DNA of 14,809 nucleotides from assembly GCA_004356335.1 (NCBI GenBank), contig SMXP01000083.1, positions 1 to 14,809 on the forward strand, given 5' to 3'. The notes under the pieces are model-generated. The model was not told where the DNA came from, ran no database searches, and saw only the letters and a program-made list of their open reading frames with translations. The stretch is from Alphaproteobacteria bacterium (lineage in GTDB: Bacteria > Pseudomonadota > Alphaproteobacteria > SMXP01). This document shows, one piece after another, positions 8,411 to 14,773 of the stretch (positions within the stretch are counted from its first letter, which is position 1; each line of letters opens with the position of its first letter). The position numbers and the translations under genes are program-made.

Positions 8411-9193
8411 TTACTGTTCGGTGTTTCCTGTAACGCTTTCCGGTTCGGCTTCGCTTGCCGTCTCGCTGCCTGAAACCGCGTTGCCAACGTCTTGCTCCTC
8501 GGCCAGCAGCGGCGTGCTGAGTGATTCCATCGGAACCCGATTCGGGCCTGGGCCCAAAACCGCCAGCATTTGATTGGCGCGAAAGCGCATATTGGGTGGC
8601 GTTAAGGGATTGAACGACAGAAGTTCATATTCATTCCGTGCCGCCGCTATGTCTCCCGCATTGAAAAGGGCGAAGGCAATCACATCCTTGGCTAAAAGCC
8701 TTAAGGGATTGGACTCGTCCAACACATTCGAAAGCCGCGCCCTTAAATCGTCTGGGCTGGTTTTGTCGACCAGAATATGGGCCGCCTTGACCTGCGCCAA
8801 ATCGCGAAGAAGTGCATCGGCTTTGCCGTCATTGGCAATTTCATCATAGACGCTCACCGCCTGCTGCCAATCGCCCGCTCTCTGCCAAGCGGCGGCCTTT
8901 TGAAAGTGCGCCAGCACACGATAACCACCGCCAGCTTGTTGCGCCAGCGCATCAAATGCCCTGACCGCCTGTTCCGGCCTGTCCTGCTGCTCAAGCAGCT
9001 CCATGGCCGCTATGAATTGGTCTGACTGCTGAACACGCTGACGGTCGCGGTAACTGTTCCAACTTGAAATGGCCAACGTACCCAGAGCAATGACCGTGGC
9101 AAACGCAATCAGGTATTTGCCGTAACGTTGCCAAAGAGCCCCGAAATGTTCGCGGCGGATCTCTTCGTCGACCTCTCGGAAGATGTCGCTCAA
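8411..9193 (-). CDS. YfgM-like membrane-anchored TPR protein
   Basis: A 260-residue protein with a cytoplasmic N-terminus (starting MSDIFREVDEEIRREHFGAL), one transmembrane helix at about 26-44, and a periplasmic helical region with degenerate TPR-like repeats such as QAVRAFDALAQQAGGGYRVLA and QAVSVYDEIAND. The architecture matches the YfgM/TPR_21 family, which in E. coli is an ancillary partner of the SecYEG translocon and of periplasmic chaperones. The tail (about 235-260) is rich in Ser, Glu and Ala and probably disordered. Position directly before bamB and der, 21 bases from bamB, is the same as in E. coli. The start is TTG: the upstream codon series meets a stop immediately and the next Met is past the membrane helix. 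It likely heads the minus-strand operon. Confidence 0.88.
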   Translation of the reverse strand: MSDIFREVDEEIRREHFGALWQRYGKYLIAFATVIALGTLAISSWNSYRDRQRVQQSDQFIAAMELLEQQDRPEQAVRAFDALAQQAGGGYRVLAHFQKAAAWQRAGDWQQAVSVYDEIANDGKADALLRDLAQVKAAHILVDKTSPDDLRARLSNVLDESNPLRLLAKDVIAFALFNAGDIAAARNEYELLSFNPLTPPNMRFRANQMLAVLGPGPNRVPMESLSTPLLAEEQDVGNAVSGSETASEAEPESVTGNTEQ

Positions 9194-9199
9194 CTTTCA

Positions 9200-9204
9200 C
9201 TCCC
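9200..9204 (-). promoter_or_regulatory. Ribosome binding site for TTG-started YfgM-like gene
   Basis: GGGAG on the minus strand lies 6 bases before TTG (9191-9193). An in-frame TGA two codons upstream rules out a longer start, and the next Met would remove the membrane anchor, so this site settles the non-ATG start. Confidence 0.7.
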
Positions 9205-9351
9205 ATCCCTGGCTTTGGAGCGGCCGCAAAGTCCGCCCGCCGGTACATCTTTTGACAAAAATCGCTCGCTCGCGGCCGGTAACGTATCGCCTCGCAAGCT
9301 CCGAGGCAAACGCTGAAAACCGGCTCTAACACCCATCTTCCAAAGCGGCGA

Positions 9352-10191
9352 CTATTTGGAGACCAGGCGAGGGCCGTTTTTCATGGCATAGGCATGAGAT
9401 GCGCTGGGAAAGGCGCGGGCGCGCACATCATTGGCGTAAGATTTGGCTGCTTCCGTGATCCCGGCTTCAAGATCGGCATAAATTTTGACGAAGCTGGGCA
9501 CCCGCTCGGTCATTCCGAGCATGTCCTCGGTCACTAAGATTTGGCCGTCGCATTGGTTCGATGCCCCGATACCGATGGTCGGGATGGCCACCTGCTTCGT
9601 GATTCGAGCCGCGAGAGGGGCCGCCATACCTTCCAGAACGACGGCAAAGGCGCCCGCTTCGGCAACGGCCTGGGCATCCGCCTCGATCGGCGGCCAATCG
9701 GCCCGATCGCGGCCAACGACACGGTAGCCGCCTTTGGTATGAACCGATTGGGGTAACAGCCCGACATGGGCCATCACTGGTACGCCCCGTTCGACCAGGA
9801 AGGCGATCGTCTTGGCCATGCGCGCGCCGCCTTCAATCTTTACCGCCATACAGCCGGTCTCCCGGATAACTCTCGACCCATTGCGGAAGGCCACTTCAGG
9901 ACTTTCCTCGTAGGTTCCAAAAGGCATATCGACCACCACAAGAGCCTGCCTGGCGCCCCGCGATACGGCCTGGCCGTGCATGATCATGTGCGCCAAGGTG
10001 ACGCCAAGTGTCGTCTCCATGCCGTAGAGAACCATACCGAGCGAATCGCCGACCAACAGCAAATCAACATGGGGATCGAGCAACCGCGCCATAGGCGTGC
10101 TATAGGCGGTCAAACAAATAATGGGATCTTTGCCTTTACGAGCGCGGATTTTAGTGACCGTCGTTCTCTTCACATAAGCTTGGCTAGACAT
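9352..10191 (-). CDS. panB: Ketopantoate hydroxymethyltransferase
   Basis: A 279-residue PanB, which adds a hydroxymethyl group from methylene-tetrahydrofolate to alpha-ketoisovalerate to make ketopantoate, the first step of pantothenate and CoA synthesis, in the cytoplasm. Metal and substrate residues of the TIM-barrel fold are visible: Asp49 in VGDSLGM, Asp88 in VVVDMPFG, Glu120 in KIEGG, and the likely catalytic Glu187 in VLEGMA. The segment LPQSVHTKGGYRVVGR is also characteristic. Length is near the usual 260-280. A strong GGGAGGTG (about 10196-10203) precedes the ATG. No panC or panD neighbour is in view; 158 bases separate it from the next gene on the same strand, so it looks like a single-gene unit. 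Confidence 0.97.
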   Translation of the reverse strand: MSSQAYVKRTTVTKIRARKGKDPIICLTAYSTPMARLLDPHVDLLLVGDSLGMVLYGMETTLGVTLAHMIMHGQAVSRGARQALVVVDMPFGTYEESPEVAFRNGSRVIRETGCMAVKIEGGARMAKTIAFLVERGVPVMAHVGLLPQSVHTKGGYRVVGRDRADWPPIEADAQAVAEAGAFAVVLEGMAAPLAARITKQVAIPTIGIGASNQCDGQILVTEDMLGMTERVPSFVKIYADLEAGITEAAKSYANDVRARAFPSASHAYAMKNGPRLVSK

Positions 10192-10303
10192 GCGACACCT
10201 CCCGGTCCCGTGGATCTTTCAGATCCTGGAGCCAAATGTTGAATCGGTTTATGCATGCCACTTTGCCAGACGCTCCATGTCGTCCGATCGACAAAGGCGA
10301 CGA

Positions 10304-10332
10304 AACATAGCGATTATCGCTGCCATGCGCAA
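10304..10332 (-). promoter_or_regulatory. Candidate panB promoter
   Basis: On the minus strand TTGCGC (10327-10332) and TATGTT (10304-10309) are 17 bases apart, the ideal spacing, although the boxes match consensus only in part (3 of 6 and 4 of 6). Transcription would start near 10297, giving panB a leader of about 105 bases. It is supported mainly by spacing and the palindrome inside it. Confidence 0.3.
10309..10321. promoter_or_regulatory. Perfect 13-base palindrome, possible operator
   Basis: AGCGATTATCGCT reads the same on both strands apart from the central base. It lies between the candidate -10 and -35 boxes of panB, where a bound dimeric repressor would block transcription. No regulator can be named from this window. 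Confidence 0.35.
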
Positions 10333-10437
10333 ATGCCGGTTAATGGGGTTGCCAGGGCTCTGCGACCGGATTTTTTGTGACTTATTGCCATGCCCGTGTT
10401 AGCGATCATGGATGATTGCGACAAAAAGCAGGCGGAC

Positions 10438-10464
10438 ACAATTAATAGTTGTATATTTCACAAC
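10438..10464. promoter_or_regulatory. AT-rich patch with overlapping inverted repeats
   Basis: The sequence contains ACAA-TTAATAG-TTGT (10438-10452) and GTTG-TATATTTCA-CAAC (10448-10464). This is the most AT-rich stretch of the gap, and TATATT at 10452-10457 could be a -10 box for the cytochrome gene. I could not find a good -35 partner, so this is only a candidate regulatory region. Confidence 0.25.
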
Positions 10465-10542
10465 GCCTTCGCCCGGCCAACTTGGCCATGCCAGGGGCCG
10501 CCCGGCTCAATGTGGCTCCGGCCCATGAGATCGGCTTCAGCT

Positions 10543-10585
10543 TTAGGGTCTTTCCGGTTTTGATGGAATCAAAACCTGACCCTAA
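10543..10585. repeat. Nested hairpin, upstream part of the repeat element
   Basis: The outer arms TTAGGGTC (10543-10550) and GACCCTAA (10578-10585) pair over 8 bases. The inner arms GGTTTTGAT (10556-10564) and ATCAAAACC (10568-10576) pair over 9 bases around the loop GGA. It lies 6 bases before the next palindromic unit and probably forms one composite intergenic element with it. No T-tract follows, so it is not a classic terminator. Confidence 0.7.
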
Positions 10586-10591
10586 GTTGTT

Positions 10592-10646
10592 GTTTTGTCG
10601 TGTTTCCGGACGGAAAACCGGGTCCACTTTTCCTGGAAACACTCTA
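10592..10646 (-). repeat. Palindromic intergenic repeat, copy 1 (before cytochrome c)
   Basis: A 55-base unit with outer arms GTGTTTCC (10600-10607) and GGAAACAC (10635-10642) and inner arms GGAAAA (10612-10617) and TTTTCC (10628-10633). By eye it matches the reverse complement of 14712-14766 at 50 of 55 positions. Strand here is set relative to that copy. Elements of this appearance, with CCGGGTCCAC or CCGGTGTCCAC cores, are widespread between genes in alphaproteobacteria. It ends at CTCTA, one base into the cytochrome Shine-Dalgarno. Confidence 0.88.
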
Positions 10647-10650
10647 GGAG
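10646..10650 (+). promoter_or_regulatory. Shine-Dalgarno of cytochrome c gene, abutting repeat
   Basis: AGGAG sits 9 bases before the ATG at 10660. Its first base is the last base of repeat copy 1, so the folded repeat would stand immediately upstream of the ribosome binding site in the mRNA. Confidence 0.75.
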
Positions 10651-10659
10651 AAACGCAAG

Positions 10660-11052
10660 ATGCGTAATCCTGAAAAAGTGCTTACGGGTCTCTTTGCCGT
10701 TGTCATTGTTGTTTTGGCGTTTGCTTTCTTCATCCAATCCAATAGGGGACAGCGTGCCTGGCAGCAATTTATGCTGCCCCACCAATCGGCTGTCGGCGAT
10801 GTGGATGGGGGCCGTGATTTGGCCATCACCTATTGCGCCGACTGCCACGAAGTCGGCCGCGGGCGAACCAGTCCCGTGGCTGAAGCGCCGCCGTTTCGCG
10901 AAGTGGTCAAAAGATGGCCTGTGGAATTCTTGGCTGAGGCGCTGGCCGAAGGCATCTCCGTCAATCAACACGAAACTGTTCAGATGCCCGAATTCGCTTT
11001 CGAGTCGGAGCAGATCGACAACTTGCTGGCCTATCTTGAAAGCTTGAAATAG
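10660..11052 (+). CDS. Small membrane-anchored cytochrome c
   Basis: A 130-residue monohaem cytochrome c. An N-terminal membrane helix (about 8-26) would anchor it in the inner membrane with the haem domain in the periplasm. The haem-binding motif is CADCH (59-63), and the likely sixth ligand is Met109 in VQMPEF. It ends with a short C-terminal helix (residues about 116-129) typical of class I cytochromes c. The size fits a small electron carrier or shuttle; no oxidase, reductase or dehydrogenase partner is in the window, so its partner is unknown. It stands alone between panB and guaA, on the opposite strand to both, with palindromic repeats on either side. The AGGAG 9 bases upstream supports the ATG. 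Confidence 0.88.
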   Translation: MRNPEKVLTGLFAVVIVVLAFAFFIQSNRGQRAWQQFMLPHQSAVGDVDGGRDLAITYCADCHEVGRGRTSPVAEAPPFREVVKRWPVEFLAEALAEGISVNQHETVQMPEFAFESEQIDNLLAYLESLK

Positions 11053-11055
11053 CAC

Positions 11056-11097
11056 GCATTCAGGAAAACCGGGCCCACTTCGCTCGAAAATGCTCTA
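11056..11097 (-). repeat. Palindromic intergenic repeat, copy 2 (shortened, after cytochrome c)
   Basis: A short copy with arms GCATT (11056-11060) and AATGC (11089-11093). Read on the minus strand it begins like the copy at 14651 (GAGCATTTTCGAGCGAAGTGG, one base of this kept out) and ends like the copy at 14712 (CCCGGTTTTCC), so it looks like a hybrid with an internal or terminal loss. It occupies most of the 71 bases between the convergent cytochrome and guaA stops and could act as a weak two-way terminator. Confidence 0.75.
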
Positions 11098-11123
11098 GCA
11101 ACGAAATAAATCGGCGGCGCCCC

Positions 11124-12740
11124 TCACTCCCATTCAATGGTCCCCGGGGGCTTTGATGTCACATCGTAGACCACCCGGTTGATGCCTCTGACTTCATTGA
11201 TGATCCGCGTTGCCGCGCCACCGAGAAAATCATGGGAAAAGGGATAATAATCTGCCGTCATTCCGTCCGTTGAGGTTACCGCCCGCAGCGCGCAGACATA
11301 TTCGTAGGTTCTTTCATCGCCCATCACACCAACGGTTCGGACAGGCAACAACACGGCGAAAGCCTGCCAAATCTCATCGTAGAGCCCGGCCTTTTGGATT
11401 TCATCCAAGTAAATCGCATCCGCCTTACGCAAGATCTCCAACTTTTGTTGCGTCACCTCTCCGGGCACGCGAATCGCCAAACCCGGGCCGGGAAACGGAT
11501 GGCGTGCCACGAAAGCCTCGGGTAGATCCAGTTCGCGGCCTAAGGCGCGCACTTCATCTTTGAACAATTCGCGGAGCGGCTCGATCAGTTTGAGTTTCAT
11601 CCGGTCCGGTAACCCGCCCACATTGTGATGGGATTTAATGGTTACACTGGGGCCGCCGGTAAAGGAGACGCTTTCAATGACGTCGGGATAAAGCGTGCCT
11701 TGAGCGAGAAAGTCGACGCCGTTAATCTTGGCCGCTTCCTTATCAAAGACATCGATAAAGGTGGCGCCGATGGTCTTTCGCTTTTGCTCCGGATCGGAAA
11801 CGCCGCTTAGCTTGCCGAGGAAGAGGTCTTGCGCTGCCACATGAACCAAAGGGATGTTGTAATGATCGCGGAACAGTGTCACGACCTGCTCTGCTTCATT
11901 AGCCCGCAACAAGCCCGTATCGACGAACACGCATGTAAGCCGTTCGCCGATCGCTTCGTGAAGCAATACGGCGACTACCGATGAATCAACACCCCCCGAC
12001 AAGCCGCAAATAACGCGGCCTTTGCCTACCTTATCTCGTATATCGGTGATCGCCGTTTGGCGAAACGCCGCCATGGTCCAATCACCGGCGCAGCCGGCAA
12101 CGCGATGGGTAAAGTTGCGCAACAGCTCGGCACCACGAGGCGTGTGAACGACTTCAGGATGGAATTGCACGCCGTAGAATTGTCGAGCCTCATCGGCAAT
12201 CGCCGCAAAGGGCGCATTGTCGCTGACTGCGATGGCATGAAATTCCTTTGGTAAAGCGATGACACGGTCACCGTGACTCATCCATACCTGGTCGCGGTCT
12301 CCTTCTCGCCAGATACCGTCAAAAAGGGCCGGGCTGCTGAGCACCCGAATCTGCGCACGGCCAAATTCACGATGGCTGGCATTTTCAACCTGACCGCCCA
12401 ATTGGGCGACCATGGCTTGTTGGCCGTAGCAAATCCCAAGCACGGGCACACCCATCGTGAAGACCAGGTCGGTTACCCGGGGCGTATCTTGTGCCATGAC
12501 GCTTGCCGGCCCACCCGAAAGAATGATGGCCTTCGGCGCAAACGCCGCCAACATCTCGGCGGATTTGTTGAACGGTACGATCTCGCAATAAACACCGCTC
12601 TCACGAACCCGCCGCGCAATAAGTTGGGTCACCTGAGAACCGAAGTCTATAATGAGCACACGGTCCGTATGAGGATCGACACTAGGACCGCTTTCGATGG
12701 TTGATTCTGTCAACTCAGTCTTTCGGATCGAGATTGTCAA
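11124..12740 (-). CDS. guaA: GMP synthase (glutamine-hydrolysing)
   Basis: A GuaA that converts XMP to GMP using ATP and glutamine. With the longest frame it has 538 residues. The class I glutaminase domain has Cys104 in GICYGQQ and His194/Glu196 in VQFHPEV. The ATP-pyrophosphatase domain has SGGVDSS (248-254), and the C-terminal dimerisation domain ends in VTSKPPGTIEWE, as in the family. The start is uncertain: no ATG is available before the conserved RVLIIDFGSQ. TTG at 12738-12740 overlaps the upstream TPR gene by 26 bases; TTG at 12711-12713 lies 1 base after the TPR stop and would give 529 residues. Neither has a strong Shine-Dalgarno, so translation is probably coupled to the TPR gene. 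Confidence 0.96.
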   Translation of the reverse strand: MTISIRKTELTESTIESGPSVDPHTDRVLIIDFGSQVTQLIARRVRESGVYCEIVPFNKSAEMLAAFAPKAIILSGGPASVMAQDTPRVTDLVFTMGVPVLGICYGQQAMVAQLGGQVENASHREFGRAQIRVLSSPALFDGIWREGDRDQVWMSHGDRVIALPKEFHAIAVSDNAPFAAIADEARQFYGVQFHPEVVHTPRGAELLRNFTHRVAGCAGDWTMAAFRQTAITDIRDKVGKGRVICGLSGGVDSSVVAVLLHEAIGERLTCVFVDTGLLRANEAEQVVTLFRDHYNIPLVHVAAQDLFLGKLSGVSDPEQKRKTIGATFIDVFDKEAAKINGVDFLAQGTLYPDVIESVSFTGGPSVTIKSHHNVGGLPDRMKLKLIEPLRELFKDEVRALGRELDLPEAFVARHPFPGPGLAIRVPGEVTQQKLEILRKADAIYLDEIQKAGLYDEIWQAFAVLLPVRTVGVMGDERTYEYVCALRAVTSTDGMTADYYPFSHDFLGGAATRIINEVRGINRVVYDVTSKPPGTIEWE

Positions 12741-13191
12741 GCACGTCTTTTAAGCTTTGATATTCGGGGCACACGAGACCACATACCTGCTCAAGACGTA
12801 CCAGCTTTCTACCCGCCAAATCGAACCTGTCGTTGCGCAAGTCAACCTGGCCGCTCCAACTCAAGGCCTTAACCTCATTTGGATCGATGTCAAGCGCGAT
12901 GCCATAATACTTGTAAGCGCGCGTCGTATTGCCGACCTGACCGTAACCCTGTCCCAAATAGCTAAATGCCCTGGCATTTTTCGGATTGGCGGTCACTGCC
13001 TGTTCAAAAAGCCGAATGGCACCGGCGAGGTTGCTGTTTTCCAGCTCCTCAATACCTTTTTGAAGCAGGTGGTTCGACGCAGATGTGGCTGCCTTCGCGT
13101 TTGGCGCCCATATGGTCTGGTTGGTCAAAACCAGATTGCCCACGAGGGCCGCGGCAATCGTTAGGACCAAGAATAGCAAAGCGTTGCGCAT
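12715..13191 (-). CDS. Small periplasmic or membrane-anchored TPR protein
   Basis: A 158-residue protein with a hydrophobic N-terminal segment (about 4-24) that is either a signal peptide or an anchor, with AKAA at 32-35 as a possible cleavage site. Two clear TPR units follow, at about 42-73 (ending AVTANPKNA) and 74-107 (ending ALDIDPNEV), then a degenerate third at 108-137. The C-terminal segment LEQVCGLVCPEYQSL holds a Cys137-x3-Cys141 pair, the only cysteines in the protein. I chose the ATG at 13189-13191 over the TTG one codon earlier. The role is unknown; such proteins usually scaffold protein complexes. It sits between the rsmB-like gene (68 bases) and guaA (touching or overlapping), and is likely cotranscribed with both. 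Confidence 0.82.
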   Translation of the reverse strand: MRNALLFLVLTIAAALVGNLVLTNQTIWAPNAKAATSASNHLLQKGIEELENSNLAGAIRLFEQAVTANPKNARAFSYLGQGYGQVGNTTRAYKYYGIALDIDPNEVKALSWSGQVDLRNDRFDLAGRKLVRLEQVCGLVCPEYQSLKDVLDNLDPKD

Positions 13192-13259
13192 CAAAATCTG
13201 CCGTTTTTCTAATCGACCGGGCGCTGTCCCCGTCGACTTATGAACCTATTAGAGACGAG

Positions 13260-14597
13260 TCATGCGTGCCGTTCAAGCACTGCGATAAATGTGCCATCGG
13301 TAGCGGTTGTGGCCGGGCTCAGAAGCAAATAGTCGGCCAATTTCGCCCCGGCCGTCATCAGACCATCGCCCGCCACATGCCTGCTTTGACCGGCAATCTT
13401 GGCGGTACTCAAGCCGCAAAATTCCTCGTGAGCCGCCAAAAAGCCCGAGATTTGTGCCTGATTTTCCCGCGCCAGCAGGGAGCAGGTGACATAGATCAGC
13501 CGGCCCCCGGGTTTGACGAGGGGCATTGCGCGCTCAAGGATTTCGCGCTGCCGTGCCACGTAATCACCAAGGTGATCCGGCGTTAAGCGCCATTTCGCAT
13601 CCGGGTTGCGGCGCCAAGCACCCGTGCCACTGCAAGGCACATCGAGCAAAACCCGGTCGAAATGACCTGAAAATTCATCGAGGATCGGATCGCCTGCCGA
13701 TAACCACTTTTTTGCAAGCGGTAGCAACTGAACATTGTGGGCCCCGGCCCTGTGGAGGCGCGGTTTCATACGATTAAGGCGCCGTTGGTTGATATCGGCC
13801 GCAAAAATCTGACCGGAATTCTCCATTGTGGCCGCCATCGCCAGTGTCTTGCCGCCGACCCCGGCACACAAATCGAGCACTTGATGTTTTGGCTGGGCGT
13901 CGACCAGCAGCGCAGCGATTTGCGCCCCTTCATCTTGCAATTCCACCCAACCGCTTTTGAAAACCCGCTGGCTTCGCAGATTGATAAAGCGTGTCGATGC
14001 CCCCGCTTGATCCATGCGTAGCCCAATGCCGCTATAGGGACACGGGCGCATCTCAATGCCCTGCCGTGCCAACTCTTCCATGACCGCATCCCGATCTTTT
14101 TTGAGCGTGTTGACTCTGACGTCGACCGTCGCGCGACGGGACATCGCTTGCCATTCTTTTGATGCGTCCGACCCCTTGGGAAATGAAAATTCGGTTTTAA
14201 GCCATTCAGGATAGTTGGCGCGTATAGGCTCCGGAACAGGGTCCGACTTTGAATGGCCTATCTTTTGATACCGTTCGGCCTCAGCGTCCGTCAGTGGTGC
14301 CGGGTTGTAGCCATTTCCATCGAACAGATCCCGGGCAGCATCGAGCGGCACAAGGGTTTCCAATGCCAGTTGCGCAAGAACCAGGGCTCTGGGCTGTTCA
14401 CTGCCCATATGCCAAACAAATTCCGCCCGCCGGCGCATGACCGTGTAAACAATTTCCTTGATTGCGGTGCGATCTTTCGAACCGGCAAACCGATGGCTTC
14501 GAGACCACTGATCGAGAAAAGCGTCAAGTGGCAAGCGCGATGTTTTGAAAGCCTCGAGAATCTCGATGGCTGCTTGATAGTGAGCGCCAGGCGTCAT
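13260..14597 (-). CDS. rsmB: RsmB/NOP family rRNA cytosine-C5 methyltransferase
   Basis: A 445-residue S-adenosylmethionine-dependent RNA m5C methyltransferase, most like RsmB, which methylates C967 of 16S rRNA. The N-terminal part (about 1-135) resembles the NusB-like RNA-binding domain. The SAM motif is LDLCAGVGGKT (241-251). Motif IV, DVPCSGTG, has Cys322, the release cysteine in this family. Motif VI, VTCSL, has Cys372, the expected nucleophile that attacks the base. NPDAKWR after motif IV is also typical. Length fits E. coli RsmB (about 430). The N-terminal domain is poorly conserved by eye, so another member of the RsmB/NOP family cannot be excluded. The Shine-Dalgarno is weak. It probably leads the rsmB-TPR-guaA unit. 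Confidence 0.85.
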   Translation of the reverse strand: MTPGAHYQAAIEILEAFKTSRLPLDAFLDQWSRSHRFAGSKDRTAIKEIVYTVMRRRAEFVWHMGSEQPRALVLAQLALETLVPLDAARDLFDGNGYNPAPLTDAEAERYQKIGHSKSDPVPEPIRANYPEWLKTEFSFPKGSDASKEWQAMSRRATVDVRVNTLKKDRDAVMEELARQGIEMRPCPYSGIGLRMDQAGASTRFINLRSQRVFKSGWVELQDEGAQIAALLVDAQPKHQVLDLCAGVGGKTLAMAATMENSGQIFAADINQRRLNRMKPRLHRAGAHNVQLLPLAKKWLSAGDPILDEFSGHFDRVLLDVPCSGTGAWRRNPDAKWRLTPDHLGDYVARQREILERAMPLVKPGGRLIYVTCSLLARENQAQISGFLAAHEEFCGLSTAKIAGQSRHVAGDGLMTAGAKLADYLLLSPATTATDGTFIAVLERHA

Positions 14598-14650
14598 GGT
14601 TCAGCATACAGATCAAATAACCGGCGAATGAGGCGCCATTGAAGATATCG

Positions 14651-14704
14651 GAGCATTTTCGAGCGAAGTGGACACCGGTTCGCGTTAAGAAAATGCGACC
14701 AAAC
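14651..14704 (+). repeat. Palindromic intergenic repeat, tandem unit A
   Basis: The first of three units in a row upstream of the rsmB-like gene. Perfect 8-base arms GCATTTTC (14653-14660) and GAAAATGC (14689-14696) enclose the core GAGCGAAGTGGACACCGG. The unit ends in GACCAAAC. The linker to the next unit is 7 bases and contains AGGAC. Confidence 0.88.
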
Positions 14705-14711
14705 AAGGACT

Positions 14712-14766
14712 TAGAGCGTTTTCAGGAAAAGTGGACCCGGTTTTCCGTCCGAAAACGCGACCAAAC
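14712..14766 (+). repeat. Palindromic intergenic repeat, tandem unit B
   Basis: Perfect 8-base outer arms GCGTTTTC (14716-14723) and GAAAACGC (14751-14758), plus inner arms GGAAAA (14725-14730) and TTTTCC (14741-14746). It begins 63 bases after unit A measured at GAGC, ends in GACCAAAC, and is followed by a linker also containing AGGAC. It is nearly identical, inverted, to copy 1 before the cytochrome gene. Confidence 0.9.
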
Positions 14767-14773
14767 TAGGACA

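Larger units (their letters stand above)
10192..10659. other. 468-base non-coding region between panB and cytochrome c
   Basis: A divergent intergenic region. It holds the panB leader and a possible panB promoter with a 13-base palindrome (10304-10332), an AT-rich patch with inverted repeats (10438-10464), a two-part hairpin element (10543-10585 and 10592-10646), and the cytochrome Shine-Dalgarno. A short hairpin, GGATC-TTTCA-GATCC, lies at 10212-10226 within the panB leader. No convincing coding sequence is present; open frames here are short and the longest runs through the repeat. Confidence 0.75.

Noticed and set aside
9290..9306. Hairpin CCTCG-CAAGCTC-CGAGG in the gap between panB and the YfgM-like gene, as a panB terminator
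   Set aside because: Only a 5-base stem, with no T-tract after it on the minus strand; too weak to call a terminator.
10475..10487. Palindrome GGCCAACTTGGCC in the panB-cytochrome gap
   Set aside because: With one central base it cannot form a hairpin, and it lies outside any promoter-like boxes; in GC-rich sequence it may be chance.
10449..10667. Open frame of 72 codons across the panB-cytochrome gap
   Set aside because: Most of it is translated repeat element (10541-10646), it overlaps the cytochrome start, and it has no convincing Shine-Dalgarno or recognisable motif.
12966..13586. 206-codon plus-strand open frame across the TPR and rsmB genes
   Set aside because: It runs antisense through two genes with clear family motifs and the gap between them; it has no family resemblance I can see and no ribosome binding site.
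14524..14706. Minus-strand open frame of 60 codons upstream of rsmB
   Set aside because: It begins in the palindromic repeat unit A and runs into the rsmB start in another frame; its N-terminal half is repeat translation.
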